From an uncultured Peptococcaceae bacterium (GTDB taxonomy: Bacteria; Bacillota; Desulfotomaculia; Desulfotomaculales; Desulfocucumaceae): 61,697 bases of DNA. The position numbers were made by a program, and so were the translations under genes. Shown here one piece after another: positions 43,547-52,170 of this stretch (position 1 is the stretch's first letter; every line of letters begins with the position of its first letter). A model generated the notes under the pieces. It saw nothing but the letters and a program-made list of their open reading frames with translations. It was not told the origin of the DNA and searched no databases. The stretch lies in assembly GCA_958417755.1 (NCBI GenBank), contig CATZDY010000001.1, forward strand, positions 1-61,697. Direction: 5' to 3'.

Positions 43547-46186
43547 TTGAAAAGAATGTCCGGGAGTGAAATTCGGGAGGCGTATTTGCGGTTTTTTGAG
43601 AGTAAGGGTCACAAAAGATTGCCCAGTGCATCTTTGATTCCGGCGAATGATCCCAGTATTTTATGGACTGCTGCCGGAATGGTTCCTTTTAAACCCTATT
43701 TTACAGGAGCAGCAAAGCCAGAGGTGCGAAGGATAACCACATGCCAAAAATCTTTGCGTACCCCTGACATAGAATCAGTTGGTCGTACAGCGAGACACCA
43801 TACTTTTTTTGAAATGTTGGGCAACTTTTCCTTTGGTGATTATTTTAAAAAAGAAGCCATTCCTTGGGCCTGGGAATTTGTAACCAAATGCCTGGAAATG
43901 CCTGTGGAATCTTTGTGGATTACCATTTATTTGGATGATGATGAAGCCTTTGAAATTTGGAATAAAGATGTGGGCGTGTCAGCGGACCGCATCGTACGGT
44001 TGGACAAGGATACGAATTTCTGGGAGATCGGCGTGGGACCCTGTGGGCCTTGCTCAGAAATTTATGTAGACTTAGGCGCAGATAAGGGATGCGACTCACC
44101 GGATTGTGCTGTAGGTTGTGATTGTGATCGCTATCTCGAAATATGGAATTTGGTGTTTATTCAATTTTTTAGGGATGAAGCAGGAAATTATACCCCCTTG
44201 GAAAGCAAGGGCATTGATACAGGGATGGGCTTGGAACGGGTAGCGTCAGTGCTGCAAAATGTTCCTTCCAATTTTGATACGGATATCTTTCGGGAAATCA
44301 TGGATTTTGCAGCCAATGAAATTGGGGTGCAATATGGGACGGATCAAAAAACAGATTTGGCTTTAAAGGTGATTGCAGATCATTGCCGGGCTGTTACCTT
44401 TGCTGTGGCTGACGGCGCCTTTCCTTCCAATGAAGGCAGAGGATATGTTTTGCGGCGGCTGATCCGGCGGGCTGTACGTTTTGGCCGTTTGTTGGGAGAA
44501 ACAAAGCCTTTCTTATATAAAGTATCCAGCGCCATTATTGCCCAAATGTCTTCTGTATATCCAGAATTGGAGAAATACAAAGATAATGTGTTAAAAGTAT
44601 TGCGCACAGAGGAAGAACGGTTTGGGGAAACTTTATCCCAAGGAACGGAAATATTAAATAAATTGGTGCAAGAGGCGGAAAAAGCTGGACAAAAGGTAAT
44701 TAGCGGCCTGGATGCATTTAAATTGTACGATACTTACGGCTTTCCTTTGGAATTGACCAAAGAGATGGCGGAGGAAAATGGATTGGGTGTGGATGAGGAC
44801 GGTTTTACCCAAGCCATGGAAGAACAGCGGCAACGGGCGCGCAATGCCCGGCAGGAAACGGAATATATTTCCGAAATGGGGTCTCAATATAAGGATTTCC
44901 GGGATTCCCATGGAGAAACGGAATTTGTGGGCTATACCACCTTGGAAGCAGAAAGCCGGGTGTTGGCCTTATATAAAGAAGGGCAACGGGCAGATAGAGC
45001 AGTGGCTGGCGAAGAGATTCAGCTCATTTTGGATAGCACGCCTTGTTATGCGGAAGCAGGGGGGCAAGTGGCAGATTATGCTTTGGTTACAGGGGCAGAG
45101 GTTTCCATTGATATACGGGAAGTATTCAAACCTGTGGAAGGGTTGATTGTGCATAAAGGACGTATTAGCCAAGGCATGGTGCGGGAAAATGATGTGATCA
45201 AGGTTGCGGTGGATCAAAAGCGGCGTAAAGCAGTGGCCCGCAATCACTCAGCCACCCATTTGCTGCATAAATCCCTGAAAAGTATTTTGGGAGAGCATGT
45301 CAATCAAGCCGGTTCATCGGTGGATCCCGATAGGTTACGGTTTGACTTTACCCATTTGAGTCCAGTATCAAAGGATGAAATGTTACAAATTGAAAGCATT
45401 GTCAATCAAAACATACTGGCAAGTCTTCCTGTAACAACTTCCATTTGTTCCTTGCAAGAGGCGCAGACAGCAGGAGCCACTGCTTTGTTCGGGGAAAAAT
45501 ACGGGGAACAAGTGCGTATGGTTCAGATGGGAGATTTTAGTACCGAGCTTTGTGCAGGTACCCATGTGAGCAATACAGCGGAAGTTGGCTTGTGTAAGAT
45601 ATTGGGAGAAAGCTCCATTGGTTCAGGATTGCGCCGGATTGAAGCTGTAACTGGAGAAGGAGCCTTGCACTATATTCATGATAAGGACCAGCAGTTGGAA
45701 GCTATGGCTGAGGCTGTCAAAACCAGTGCCCATGAAGTGGTGCACCGGGTGGAATCCTTGGTGAAAGAGCATAAAGAATTGGAACGGGAAGCTGAAGCAT
45801 TGCGGGCTAAATTGGCTCATTTTGAAGTACAGAGCATGTTGGAAAGCGTGACAGAATTAAAAGGCGTTCCTTTCTTGGCCGCCAAAGTGTCGAACCGGGA
45901 TATGGACAGCCTGCGGGCAATGTTGGATTTATTGCGGGAACGCATGGAAAGCGGTGTGGTGGTGTTGGCCACTGCTGGGGGCGATAAGGTGCATTTGGTA
46001 ACCTCTGTGAGCAAGGATTTGCAAAGCAAGGGGTTGCATGCAGGAAAAATCATCAAAGAAGTGGCAGCTGTGGTGGATGGCAATGGCGGCGGTCGGCCGG
46101 ATATGGCCCAAGCTGGCGGGAAAAATGTACAACGCATCCAGGAGGCTTTGGATAAAGCCAAATCCGTTGTGTTGGGGCAACTATAA
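43547..46186 (+). CDS. alaS: Alanyl-tRNA synthetase
   Basis: A class II synthetase of 879 residues. The N-terminal catalytic core (SGSEIREAYLRFFESKGH, FFEMLGNFSFGDYFKKEA, GRGYVLRRLIRRAVRFGR), the editing domain with HSATHLLH and ELCAGTHV, and the C-Ala domain ending in NGGGRPDMAQAGG are all present. TTG 43547 is favoured because TTGGAGTGATTTTC precedes it; GTG 43538 lies inside this site. The 196-base gap upstream holds no T-box. An inverted repeat of 16 bp follows the stop. Confidence 0.97.
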   Translation: MKRMSGSEIREAYLRFFESKGHKRLPSASLIPANDPSILWTAAGMVPFKPYFTGAAKPEVRRITTCQKSLRTPDIESVGRTARHHTFFEMLGNFSFGDYFKKEAIPWAWEFVTKCLEMPVESLWITIYLDDDEAFEIWNKDVGVSADRIVRLDKDTNFWEIGVGPCGPCSEIYVDLGADKGCDSPDCAVGCDCDRYLEIWNLVFIQFFRDEAGNYTPLESKGIDTGMGLERVASVLQNVPSNFDTDIFREIMDFAANEIGVQYGTDQKTDLALKVIADHCRAVTFAVADGAFPSNEGRGYVLRRLIRRAVRFGRLLGETKPFLYKVSSAIIAQMSSVYPELEKYKDNVLKVLRTEEERFGETLSQGTEILNKLVQEAEKAGQKVISGLDAFKLYDTYGFPLELTKEMAEENGLGVDEDGFTQAMEEQRQRARNARQETEYISEMGSQYKDFRDSHGETEFVGYTTLEAESRVLALYKEGQRADRAVAGEEIQLILDSTPCYAEAGGQVADYALVTGAEVSIDIREVFKPVEGLIVHKGRISQGMVRENDVIKVAVDQKRRKAVARNHSATHLLHKSLKSILGEHVNQAGSSVDPDRLRFDFTHLSPVSKDEMLQIESIVNQNILASLPVTTSICSLQEAQTAGATALFGEKYGEQVRMVQMGDFSTELCAGTHVSNTAEVGLCKILGESSIGSGLRRIEAVTGEGALHYIHDKDQQLEAMAEAVKTSAHEVVHRVESLVKEHKELEREAEALRAKLAHFEVQSMLESVTELKGVPFLAAKVSNRDMDSLRAMLDLLRERMESGVVVLATAGGDKVHLVTSVSKDLQSKGLHAGKIIKEVAAVVDGNGGGRPDMAQAGGKNVQRIQEALDKAKSVVLGQL

Positions 46187-46196
46187 ACAAAAAAAG

Positions 46197-46232
46197 TTTA
46201 CAAAGGGCGGGCTTAGGCTTGCCCTTTGTAAA
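46197..46232. terminator. 16-bp hairpin after alaS
   Basis: TTTACAAAGGGCGGGC and GCTTGCCCTTTGTAAA pair with one G-T wobble. On the plus strand only GGTAGGATTTT follows; on the minus strand a run of T follows, so it is a better terminator for transcripts coming from the right. Confidence 0.6.
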
Positions 46233-46370
46233 GGTAGGATTTTACTTTGTTTGGTGGAAAAATAAAAAAAGGAAAAGAAAAAATGATGGCGAATGAATGA
46301 ATACATAAGGTAACAATGATAAGGCTTTGCCTTACAATCATGAACATATATTTTAAGGGGGGACGAAACC

Positions 46371-46628
46371 GTGACAAAGGATGTATTTGAAGAAACAGTG
46401 ATGTTTAAAGTACAAGCCGAGGAGGTTAATCAAGCCAGAGAGATATTGCTTACGGTGTACTCCGCCCTGAAGCAAAAAGGGTACAATCCCATCAATCAAA
46501 TTGTAGGGTATTTGCTATCGGGGGATCCTGCTTATATTACCAGTCATGACAATGCGCGCAGTCTGATTCGTAAATTGGAACGGGATGAATTGTTAGAGGA
46601 ATTGGTAAAAGAATATTTGGAAAAATAG
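46371..46628 (+). CDS. ireB: IreB-family regulatory phosphoprotein (DUF965)
   Basis: A protein of 85 residues, almost entirely conserved DUF965: YSALKQKGYNPINQIVGYLL and the DPAYITSHDNARSLIRKLERDE stretch are diagnostic. In Enterococcus IreB is a substrate of the IreK Ser/Thr kinase, phosphorylated on N-terminal threonines, and tunes envelope-stress and cephalosporin resistance; T8 is present in the N-terminus here. GTG 46371 follows AAGGGGGGACGAAACC. The alaS-ireB-ruvX-DUF1292 order is standard. Confidence 0.95.
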   Translation: MTKDVFEETVMFKVQAEEVNQAREILLTVYSALKQKGYNPINQIVGYLLSGDPAYITSHDNARSLIRKLERDELLEELVKEYLEK

Positions 46629-46655
46629 CCCTGCTTTGCAGGGTATTTTGTTCTT
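46629..46655 (+). terminator. Short terminator after ireB
   Basis: CCCTGC-TTT-GCAGGG followed by TATTTTGTTCTTT, directly after the stop codon. A short stem, so read-through is possible. Confidence 0.55.
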
Positions 46656-46715
46656 TAAGAGGTTTGGCATGAAATAAGTTTCAGGAACAATGTGAAGGGT
46701 GGATAAGGGGCTGTG

Positions 46716-47663
46716 ATGGAATATCGTGAATTGGGGCAAACGGGTATCCGGGTATCCCGGTTATGTTTTGGCGCTTTGACCGTAGGTCCTTTGCAAGCAA
46801 ACCTTTCAGTGCAAGAGGGGGGGGCTGTGATTGCCCGGGCCTTGGATGCGGGGGTTAATTTTATTGATACAGCGGAATATTATCACACCTATGAACATAT
46901 CAAAGAAGGCATACAGGGTAGAGCCCAAGAGGTGGTAATTGCCAGCAAATCATATGCCTATACCAAAGACGGCATGCAAGAAAGCTTGGAAAAGGCCTTG
47001 CGCGAACTGGATAGGGATTATATTGACATTTTTTTGTTGCATGAGCAAGAATCAGCCCTTACCATAAAAGGTCATTGGGAGGCTGTGGAATTTTTATTGG
47101 GAGAGAAAAAAAAGGGGACTGTAAGGGCTTTGGGTATTTCTACCCATTCTGTGGAAGGGGTTGTGGCTGCTGCCCTTGTGCCAGAATTCGACATCATCCA
47201 TCCTTTGATTAATATTGCTGGCGTGGGGATTATGAAGGGCAACAGAGAAGATATGGAGCGGGCCATTGGGGAGGCCCATTTGATGGGAAAAGGCATGTAT
47301 GGGATGAAATCTTTGGGGGGAGGAAATTTACTGGCCCGGGTACAGGAGGCTTTTTCCTATGTGCTATCATTGCCCGGTTTATCTGCTGTGGCAGTGGGTA
47401 TGCGGACCCTGGCGGAAGTGGATTATAATGTAAAAATATTTGAAGGCTTGCTGCCGTCCCCAGAAGTCAGACAGCAAGTGGCGGCTGAACCTCGCCGATT
47501 GCATATTGAATCTTGGTGCGAGGGATGCGGCCAATGTTTGGCCCGTTGTGGGGCCAAAGCATTGCAGCTTGTGGATGGAAAAGCTACGGTGGATGAAAGT
47601 TTATGCCGTTTGTGCGGTTATTGCGGTGCTGTTTGTCCTGAATTTTGTATTAAAATTGTGTAG
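46716..47663 (+). CDS. Aldo/keto reductase with two 4Fe-4S sites
   Basis: A protein of 315 residues. The aldo/keto reductase barrel shows the tetrad: Asp and Tyr in DTAEYYHTY near residue 50, Lys in ASKSYAY near 75, His in LLHEQE near 108. The C-terminal 45 residues form a ferredoxin-like domain with CEGCGQCLARC and CRLCGYCGAVCP, enough for two 4Fe-4S clusters, as in other anaerobe AKRs where electrons may come from ferredoxin. Substrate unknown. ATG 46716; an adjacent GTG is in frame. It interrupts the usual ireB-ruvX adjacency. Confidence 0.92.
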   Translation: MEYRELGQTGIRVSRLCFGALTVGPLQANLSVQEGGAVIARALDAGVNFIDTAEYYHTYEHIKEGIQGRAQEVVIASKSYAYTKDGMQESLEKALRELDRDYIDIFLLHEQESALTIKGHWEAVEFLLGEKKKGTVRALGISTHSVEGVVAAALVPEFDIIHPLINIAGVGIMKGNREDMERAIGEAHLMGKGMYGMKSLGGGNLLARVQEAFSYVLSLPGLSAVAVGMRTLAEVDYNVKIFEGLLPSPEVRQQVAAEPRRLHIESWCEGCGQCLARCGAKALQLVDGKATVDESLCRLCGYCGAVCPEFCIKIV

Positions 47664-47679
47664 CAAGGTGGTGAAATTG

Positions 47680-48102
47680 GTGCGGATTATGGGTCTTGAT
47701 CTGGGGGATAAAACCATTGGCGTGGCCATTAGCGATCCCCTGGGGTGGACTGCCCAGGGTGTGGAGGTCATCCGGAAAGAGGGAAAAAACGCCATGATGC
47801 AAAGATTGCAAGAATTGGTGGATTTGCACGAAGTATCCAAAATGGTGGTGGGGTTGCCCCGCAATATGGACGGGACCCTGGGAGAACGGGCGGAAAAGTC
47901 AAAAAAATTTGCCCAAGAAATCCAGCAACAATTGTCCTTACCTGTGGACTTATGGGATGAACGTTTGAGCACTGTGGCTGCGGAAAAGATGCTGATTGAG
48001 GCAGATACCCGCCGAAAAAAGCGTAAAAAGATTATTGATAAAGTGGCGGCAACCATTATTCTACAAAATTATTTGGATGCCCAAAGCAGTGGCAGAAGTT
48101 GA
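47680..48102 (+). CDS. ruvX: Holliday junction resolvase-like / rRNA processing nuclease
   Basis: An RNase H-fold protein of 140 residues (YqgF/RuvX/YrrK). The first catalytic Asp is in IMGLDLGDKTIGVAISDPLG near residue 7, and the conserved WDERLSTVAAEKML is near 96. In E. coli the protein is needed for 16S rRNA 5' maturation; in Mycobacterium it resolves Holliday junctions. GTG 47680 was chosen from the site AAGGTGG; TTG 47677 and ATG 47689 are alternatives. The long frame upstream is out-of-frame aldo/keto reductase sequence. Confidence 0.93.
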   Translation: MRIMGLDLGDKTIGVAISDPLGWTAQGVEVIRKEGKNAMMQRLQELVDLHEVSKMVVGLPRNMDGTLGERAEKSKKFAQEIQQQLSLPVDLWDERLSTVAAEKMLIEADTRRKKRKKIIDKVAATIILQNYLDAQSSGRS

Positions 48103-48107
48103 TTTTC

Positions 48108-48136
48108 TTGACAATTGTTAGGTTTCAGTTTACAAT
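48108..48136 (+). promoter_or_regulatory. Promoter for the DUF1292 gene
   Basis: Consensus TTGACA (48108-48113), 17-base spacer, TACAAT (48131-48136), placed right behind the ruvX stop. Confidence 0.75.
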
Positions 48137-48167
48137 GTGAGGTAATTTTTATAGTGAGGTGAAAATT

Positions 48168-48515
48168 TTGTCTGAAAAAGAAAAGAATACATGTGGCAGC
48201 GGTTGTCATACAGAACATGAGCATGAGTGCGATTGTGAGGCAGATTGTGGTTGTGAGGAAGAAGTATTGACTTTGATTGATGAAAATGGTGAGGAACGGG
48301 ATTTTGCCGTCATAGATATTGTGGAAGTGGATGGAATGGAGTATGCCATTTTGTTGCCAGTGGAAGAAGATGGCGGTGAAGAGTCGGATGAAGCGATTAT
48401 TTTGCGGTTTGAAAAGGATGAAGATGGCAACGAATTGTTGGTAGATATTGATGATGATGAAGAATGGGAAAAAGTCGCGGATATTTGGGAAGAAATGATT
48501 GCACAAGAAGAATAA
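48168..48515 (+). CDS. DUF1292 acidic protein with Cys/His-rich N-terminus
   Basis: A protein of 115 residues. Residues ~30-115 match DUF1292 (YrzB): LTLIDENGEERDFAVIDIVEVDG, YAILLPVEE and a very acidic DIDDDEEWEKVADIW end. The function is unknown, but the gene follows ruvX throughout Firmicutes. The first ~30 residues are unusual: CGSGCHTEHEHECDCEADC, a dense Cys/His stretch that could bind metal. The TTG at 48168 is preferred because GTGAGGTG precedes it; GTG 48159 overlaps that site. Confidence 0.88.
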   Translation: MSEKEKNTCGSGCHTEHEHECDCEADCGCEEEVLTLIDENGEERDFAVIDIVEVDGMEYAILLPVEEDGGEESDEAIILRFEKDEDGNELLVDIDDDEEWEKVADIWEEMIAQEE

Positions 48516-48542
48516 TCGGATATAATAACTATAACCGGATCT

Positions 48543-48580
48543 AACCGGCCTGTGGAGATCATCTTCCGCCGGTTTTTTTT
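48543..48580 (+). terminator. Terminator after the DUF1292 gene
   Basis: AACCGGC and GCCGGTT pair over an 18-base loop, followed by a run of T. Confidence 0.75.
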
Positions 48581-48709
48581 ATTGCTCGCGTTTATGTTTT
48601 GCTTGACAAATAAATTTTCAATTGTGTCGAAAAATGGTGATCCTAGTAAAAGGAGTGGGAACTATTTTGCTTCATAAAACATCAAATTGTATAGGGGAGG
48701 GGTTTTGCG

Positions 48710-50224
48710 ATGAGACGCAGGAGAAAACAGCGTAAAAGAATGATAACCATTGGTTTGGCTGTTGTGTTAGTGGCTGTGGCGTTGGTTGTATTTATCGGGA
48801 TGACCCAGGCTTCTGATCCCCAGCAAGTGCTAAATGGTGTGCATTTTATGGGGCAAGACTTGTCCGGCATGGACTGGGAAAAAGCCAAAGAAACCGTTTC
48901 ATCCCTAGGGGATGAGTACCTGGATACTCCTGTGGCAGTATCCTATCAGGATTCCAATTGGGAACTGGTTCCTAAGGCAGCGGGCATTGCATTGCAGGTG
49001 GATGCAGTGCTGAAAGAAATCGAAAAAGTGGGCCAGGAAGGATCCTTTTGGAAAAAGTGGCAGGATACCAGGCGCTTGCAACGGGAAGGGCTTGATGTTT
49101 CCCCTCAGTTTGCTGTGGATAAAGCAGTGTTTGCAGAGAAATTAGAAGCTCTAACAGCAGATATCATCACCCCTCCCAAGGATGCTTCTGTAACCATTAC
49201 AGCCAATGATAAGGTGGAGATAAACCCTGGTCAGGAAGGAATGAAGGTGGATCTAGATAAGGCTGAAAAAGATATACTTTCTTTGTTGGCTGATTATCAA
49301 ACAATCCCCAAATTAACCCTGACTTTGAGCAAAGTGCAACCGGAAATTACCTCAGATACCATTTTGGGTTACGGTTTGGATACTTTGTTGGGCTCTTATC
49401 GTACTAATTTTAATGCCAATGTAACGGATCGTTCTTTTAATATTCGGGTGGCTGCATCAGCACTGGATAATATATTTATAGCACCAGGGGAAAAAGTTTC
49501 CTTTAATGATGTGGTGGGTCCCAGGAGTTCGGAGGCAGGTTATAAAACAGCCAAAGTCATTGTAAACAATGAATTTGTAGACGGGCTGGGAGGTGGTGTT
49601 TGCCAAGTGAGCACCACATTATATAATGCTGTATTGCTTGCTGGCTTGGAAGTGGTAACCAGAAGCAATCATTCCCTGCCAGTAACCTATGTGCCAGCAG
49701 GGCGGGATGCAACAGTGTCCTATGATAGTCTTGATTTTGTATTTCGCAATAATACGGATAAATACCTTTATCTCAAGACATATGTAGAGGGGGGTACCTT
49801 GGGCATTAAAATTTTTGGCAATTCTGCTTACAAAAAGGATGTCAGACTTGAAACCAGTACAGCCCAAACCTATGATTATACAATCAAGGAAAAGGAAGAT
49901 CCGTCTTTGCCTGAAGGGGAAAAGAAAATTGAGAAAAAAGGTATCAAAGGATCCAAGGTGGTAGGAAAACGGATTTATACGGAAAATGGACAAACAAGGG
50001 AAGAAGCATTGCCAGTGAGTGTTTATAATGCCCAAGCGGAAGTGGTTTTGGTGGGTACCCAAAAGGCGGATGCTGAGCAAACGGAGACCAATGCAGAAGG
50101 ACAAACAAGCCCAAATACAACAACCCCAAATAGTGGCTCTCAAGCCAATGACAACACTTCTTCTTCCTCTGAAGGCAATGCCTCAGGAGATATAGGCGGA
50201 GGAATTATGCCACCGGGTATGTGA
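48710..50224 (+). CDS. VanW-family cell-surface protein (YoaR-like)
   Basis: A protein of 504 residues with a basic N-terminus and one membrane helix (residues ~11-30), so anchored with the bulk outside. A peptidoglycan-binding-4-like region spans ~40-220; the VanW domain contains FSFNDVVG-type KVSFNDVVGPRSSEAGYKTA and GGGVCQVSTTLYNA near residue 298; a G5-like segment (KVVGKRIYTENGQTREE) follows; and the C-terminal ~60 residues are low-complexity Asn/Thr/Ser/Gly. VanW proteins are found in glycopeptide resistance clusters and widely in Clostridia, without proven activity. AGGGGAGGGG precedes the ATG. It is monocistronic. Confidence 0.9.
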   Translation: MRRRRKQRKRMITIGLAVVLVAVALVVFIGMTQASDPQQVLNGVHFMGQDLSGMDWEKAKETVSSLGDEYLDTPVAVSYQDSNWELVPKAAGIALQVDAVLKEIEKVGQEGSFWKKWQDTRRLQREGLDVSPQFAVDKAVFAEKLEALTADIITPPKDASVTITANDKVEINPGQEGMKVDLDKAEKDILSLLADYQTIPKLTLTLSKVQPEITSDTILGYGLDTLLGSYRTNFNANVTDRSFNIRVAASALDNIFIAPGEKVSFNDVVGPRSSEAGYKTAKVIVNNEFVDGLGGGVCQVSTTLYNAVLLAGLEVVTRSNHSLPVTYVPAGRDATVSYDSLDFVFRNNTDKYLYLKTYVEGGTLGIKIFGNSAYKKDVRLETSTAQTYDYTIKEKEDPSLPEGEKKIEKKGIKGSKVVGKRIYTENGQTREEALPVSVYNAQAEVVLVGTQKADAEQTETNAEGQTSPNTTTPNSGSQANDNTSSSSEGNASGDIGGGIMPPGM

Positions 50225-50251
50225 TATGAAGCAGATTATTTATCATAAAAA

Positions 50252-50290
50252 ACAGATGCTTTCTAAATATAGAAAGCATCTGTTTTTTTA
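50252..50290 (+). terminator. Terminator after the VanW gene
   Basis: ACAGATGCTTTCTA and TAGAAAGCATCTGT form a 14-bp stem with a 4-base loop and a T run. Confidence 0.92.
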
Positions 50291-50852
50291 TGCATTGTAA
50301 GGTTGAAAAAATTTCATAATCAAATATGTAAGCATCTGAGGTGCGAAAGTGGTTTTGCTGAGTATGTATATGCAGGGGACATAGATAGGTGAAGTATGAA
50401 AAGATATAATGCAAAAAAAGAAGAATGTTCTAAAACCAATTGACTTTAAGAGCTATCATCATAGTTTCGTATGAAAAATGCAAAAAAATCATGAAAAAGT
50501 ATTTTGATGCATATACATGAACATTAAAAGTAACAAATGAAAATAGGATAGAAATATTGTTCTATACTAGGCATAAAAATTTGGCTTATGTATAAACTTT
50601 GTCACTGGTTTTTTGGGGTGTTTTCTGATAAATATCCTGCAAACAAAGTCCATAGGGCTCACTTGAATTTGATTTTCAGCTTTTGAGAAATGGGTCAACT
50701 GCATTGGCATTGTTCAGCTGGTGCCTTGGTGCGCTTTGGAGCTAATGTTGTTGGGGGAATCAGGCAGTAAAATACATTTTTAATTCTATTTCCAGGGACA
50801 AATACATAATTTTAATTGTATCGGTATTGTTGGGAAAGGGGTGTAACAAGCC
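50291..50852 (+). other. AT-rich 560-base intergenic stretch
   Basis: No gene, RNA or strong palindrome was recognised on either strand. TTGACT near 50440 has no good -10 partner. AAAGGGGTGTAACAAGCC ahead of 50853 is the ribosome binding site of the GTPase gene. Confidence 0.3.
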
Positions 50853-51593
50853 ATGAAAAAAATTGTCATTGCTGGACGTAATGACAGTGGAAAATCCACC
50901 ATAGTGGGTGAATTATATCGAGGCCTTAAATTAAGAGAATATCAGCCTTTGGTGGTGGGTTCCGGCATACAGGACGAAAAACCGTATTTGCATAAAGGTG
51001 TTGATTTGGCTTACTTAACCATTGCTACGCCAGGAGCAGGAATGGATGTGGTGGTAGACATTGAGCGGGTGATTTCTAATCATTTGAACCAGCTCAAAGA
51101 AAAAAATCGCTTGATTCAGCACGCCAAAAAGGCCTTGGATGAATTGAATAAGGTAAGATCTGTTTTAGAACTGGGTAATTTATCCCAAAGAGATATTCCT
51201 TCCATTTCAATGTTGCCGGATTTGGCTTTGATTGAGTCTGTGGGTATCAATGATGGATATAAGGCTCCGGAATGTCGGAAATTGGCTGATATTTTGATTA
51301 GTATAATCCCTGCTGGTATTAAAGGGGAAATTATCATGGAGCAGGGGAGTATTTTATTGGATGAAGCGGATATTCTGGTGGTGACAAAAATTGATGAAAC
51401 CCCCAGGGATATTGCCAGTACCAACATAAAAATGCTACAGCGCATTTACCGGCATAAAACCATTATTCCCGTGGTGGCTACCCAAGGCATTCATGTGGAA
51501 CGGGTGGTGGAGGAATTATTAAAATGCTTGAATGCTCCCCTTTCTATGTTGGAACATCAAGAAATGCGCCAAACGGAAAAAAGAAAAACATAA
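50853..51593 (+). CDS. SIMIBI-class GTPase resembling HypB/UreG
   Basis: A protein of 246 residues with a P-loop at residues 8-16 (GRNDSGKST), a switch-like DLALIESVG near 128-136 that corresponds to the DLLFIENVG strand of HypB and UreG, and a guanine-specificity VVTKID near 178. These GTPases deliver nickel or other metals, or act as cofactor chaperones, but there is no His-rich segment, no Cys-x-x-Cys motif and no hydrogenase, urease or CODH gene nearby. A ~45-residue helical insertion follows switch I. Function cannot be stated. It is monocistronic between two terminators. Confidence 0.75.
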   Translation: MKKIVIAGRNDSGKSTIVGELYRGLKLREYQPLVVGSGIQDEKPYLHKGVDLAYLTIATPGAGMDVVVDIERVISNHLNQLKEKNRLIQHAKKALDELNKVRSVLELGNLSQRDIPSISMLPDLALIESVGINDGYKAPECRKLADILISIIPAGIKGEIIMEQGSILLDEADILVVTKIDETPRDIASTNIKMLQRIYRHKTIIPVVATQGIHVERVVEELLKCLNAPLSMLEHQEMRQTEKRKT

Positions 51594-51685
51594 TCATCCC
51601 TAAGGCTTAAAGACCAAGGGAAAAGGTAAGTTTTATGATATCCTTAAAGGAACAAAAAAATATATATTACTATCCATATTGCTTA

Positions 51686-51718
51686 AAGCTTAAAAACAAA
51701 TGTTTTTAGGCTTTTTTA
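51686..51718 (+). terminator. Terminator after the GTPase gene
   Basis: AAGCTTAAAAAC and GTTTTTAGGCTT pair (one mismatch) over AAAT, followed by a T run. Confidence 0.75.
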
Positions 51719-51743
51719 TTGAAAAAATTGAATGGAGCCTTTT

Positions 51744-52067
51744 TTGAGAAATATGCCAATCATAGCCATGGTTTCAGGGCTTAGACGGTTAAATATACCG
51801 GAAAGGCCTATCTTGGTGCTCTATGGGATTTGGATAAGCCTGCTGATTTGCGGATACTTGCCTTGGTTTACCTCCCCTGATGGTATGGAGAAAAGCAAGG
51901 TTTTTGTTGGTATTTTAACTTTGTGGTGCCCCTTGATGATGTTGATAAAATCATGGGCTTGCCGTCAACATGCTGATTTTCAGAAGTTTCCCTTACATGG
52001 TATTTTACGAAGCTTGTTAAAAATAGGTTATTATCCTATACTCCATACAAATGGTTTTCCTGCATAA
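51744..52067 (+). CDS. Hypothetical small membrane protein
   Basis: A protein of ~107 residues not recognised as any family. It has two hydrophobic helices (PILVLYGIWISLLICGYLPW and VFVGILTLWCPLMMLI) with a short polar loop, and a basic C-terminus. TTG 51744 with TGGAG seven bases upstream looks better than ATG 51732, which has no ribosome binding site. Coding status is plausible but not certain. Confidence 0.45.
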   Translation: MRNMPIIAMVSGLRRLNIPERPILVLYGIWISLLICGYLPWFTSPDGMEKSKVFVGILTLWCPLMMLIKSWACRQHADFQKFPLHGILRSLLKIGYYPILHTNGFPA

Positions 52068-52118
52068 AGAATGAAATCAAGGGTTGTTTTAAAATAAATG
52101 AGTAATTTTGCTGATGCA

Positions 52119-52147
52119 TTGGTCAATATGTGATAAAATAAGATAAT
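52119..52147 (+). promoter_or_regulatory. Promoter for mltG
   Basis: TTGGTC (52119-52124), 17-base spacer, GATAAT (52142-52147), about 24 bases before the mltG start. Confidence 0.55.
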
Positions 52148-52170
52148 TATTTTGTATAATTGGAGTTCTT

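Noticed and set aside
47440..47679. N-terminal 80-codon extension of ruvX
   Set aside because: It is the aldo/keto reductase ferredoxin domain read in another frame; the resolvase fold begins at 47680.
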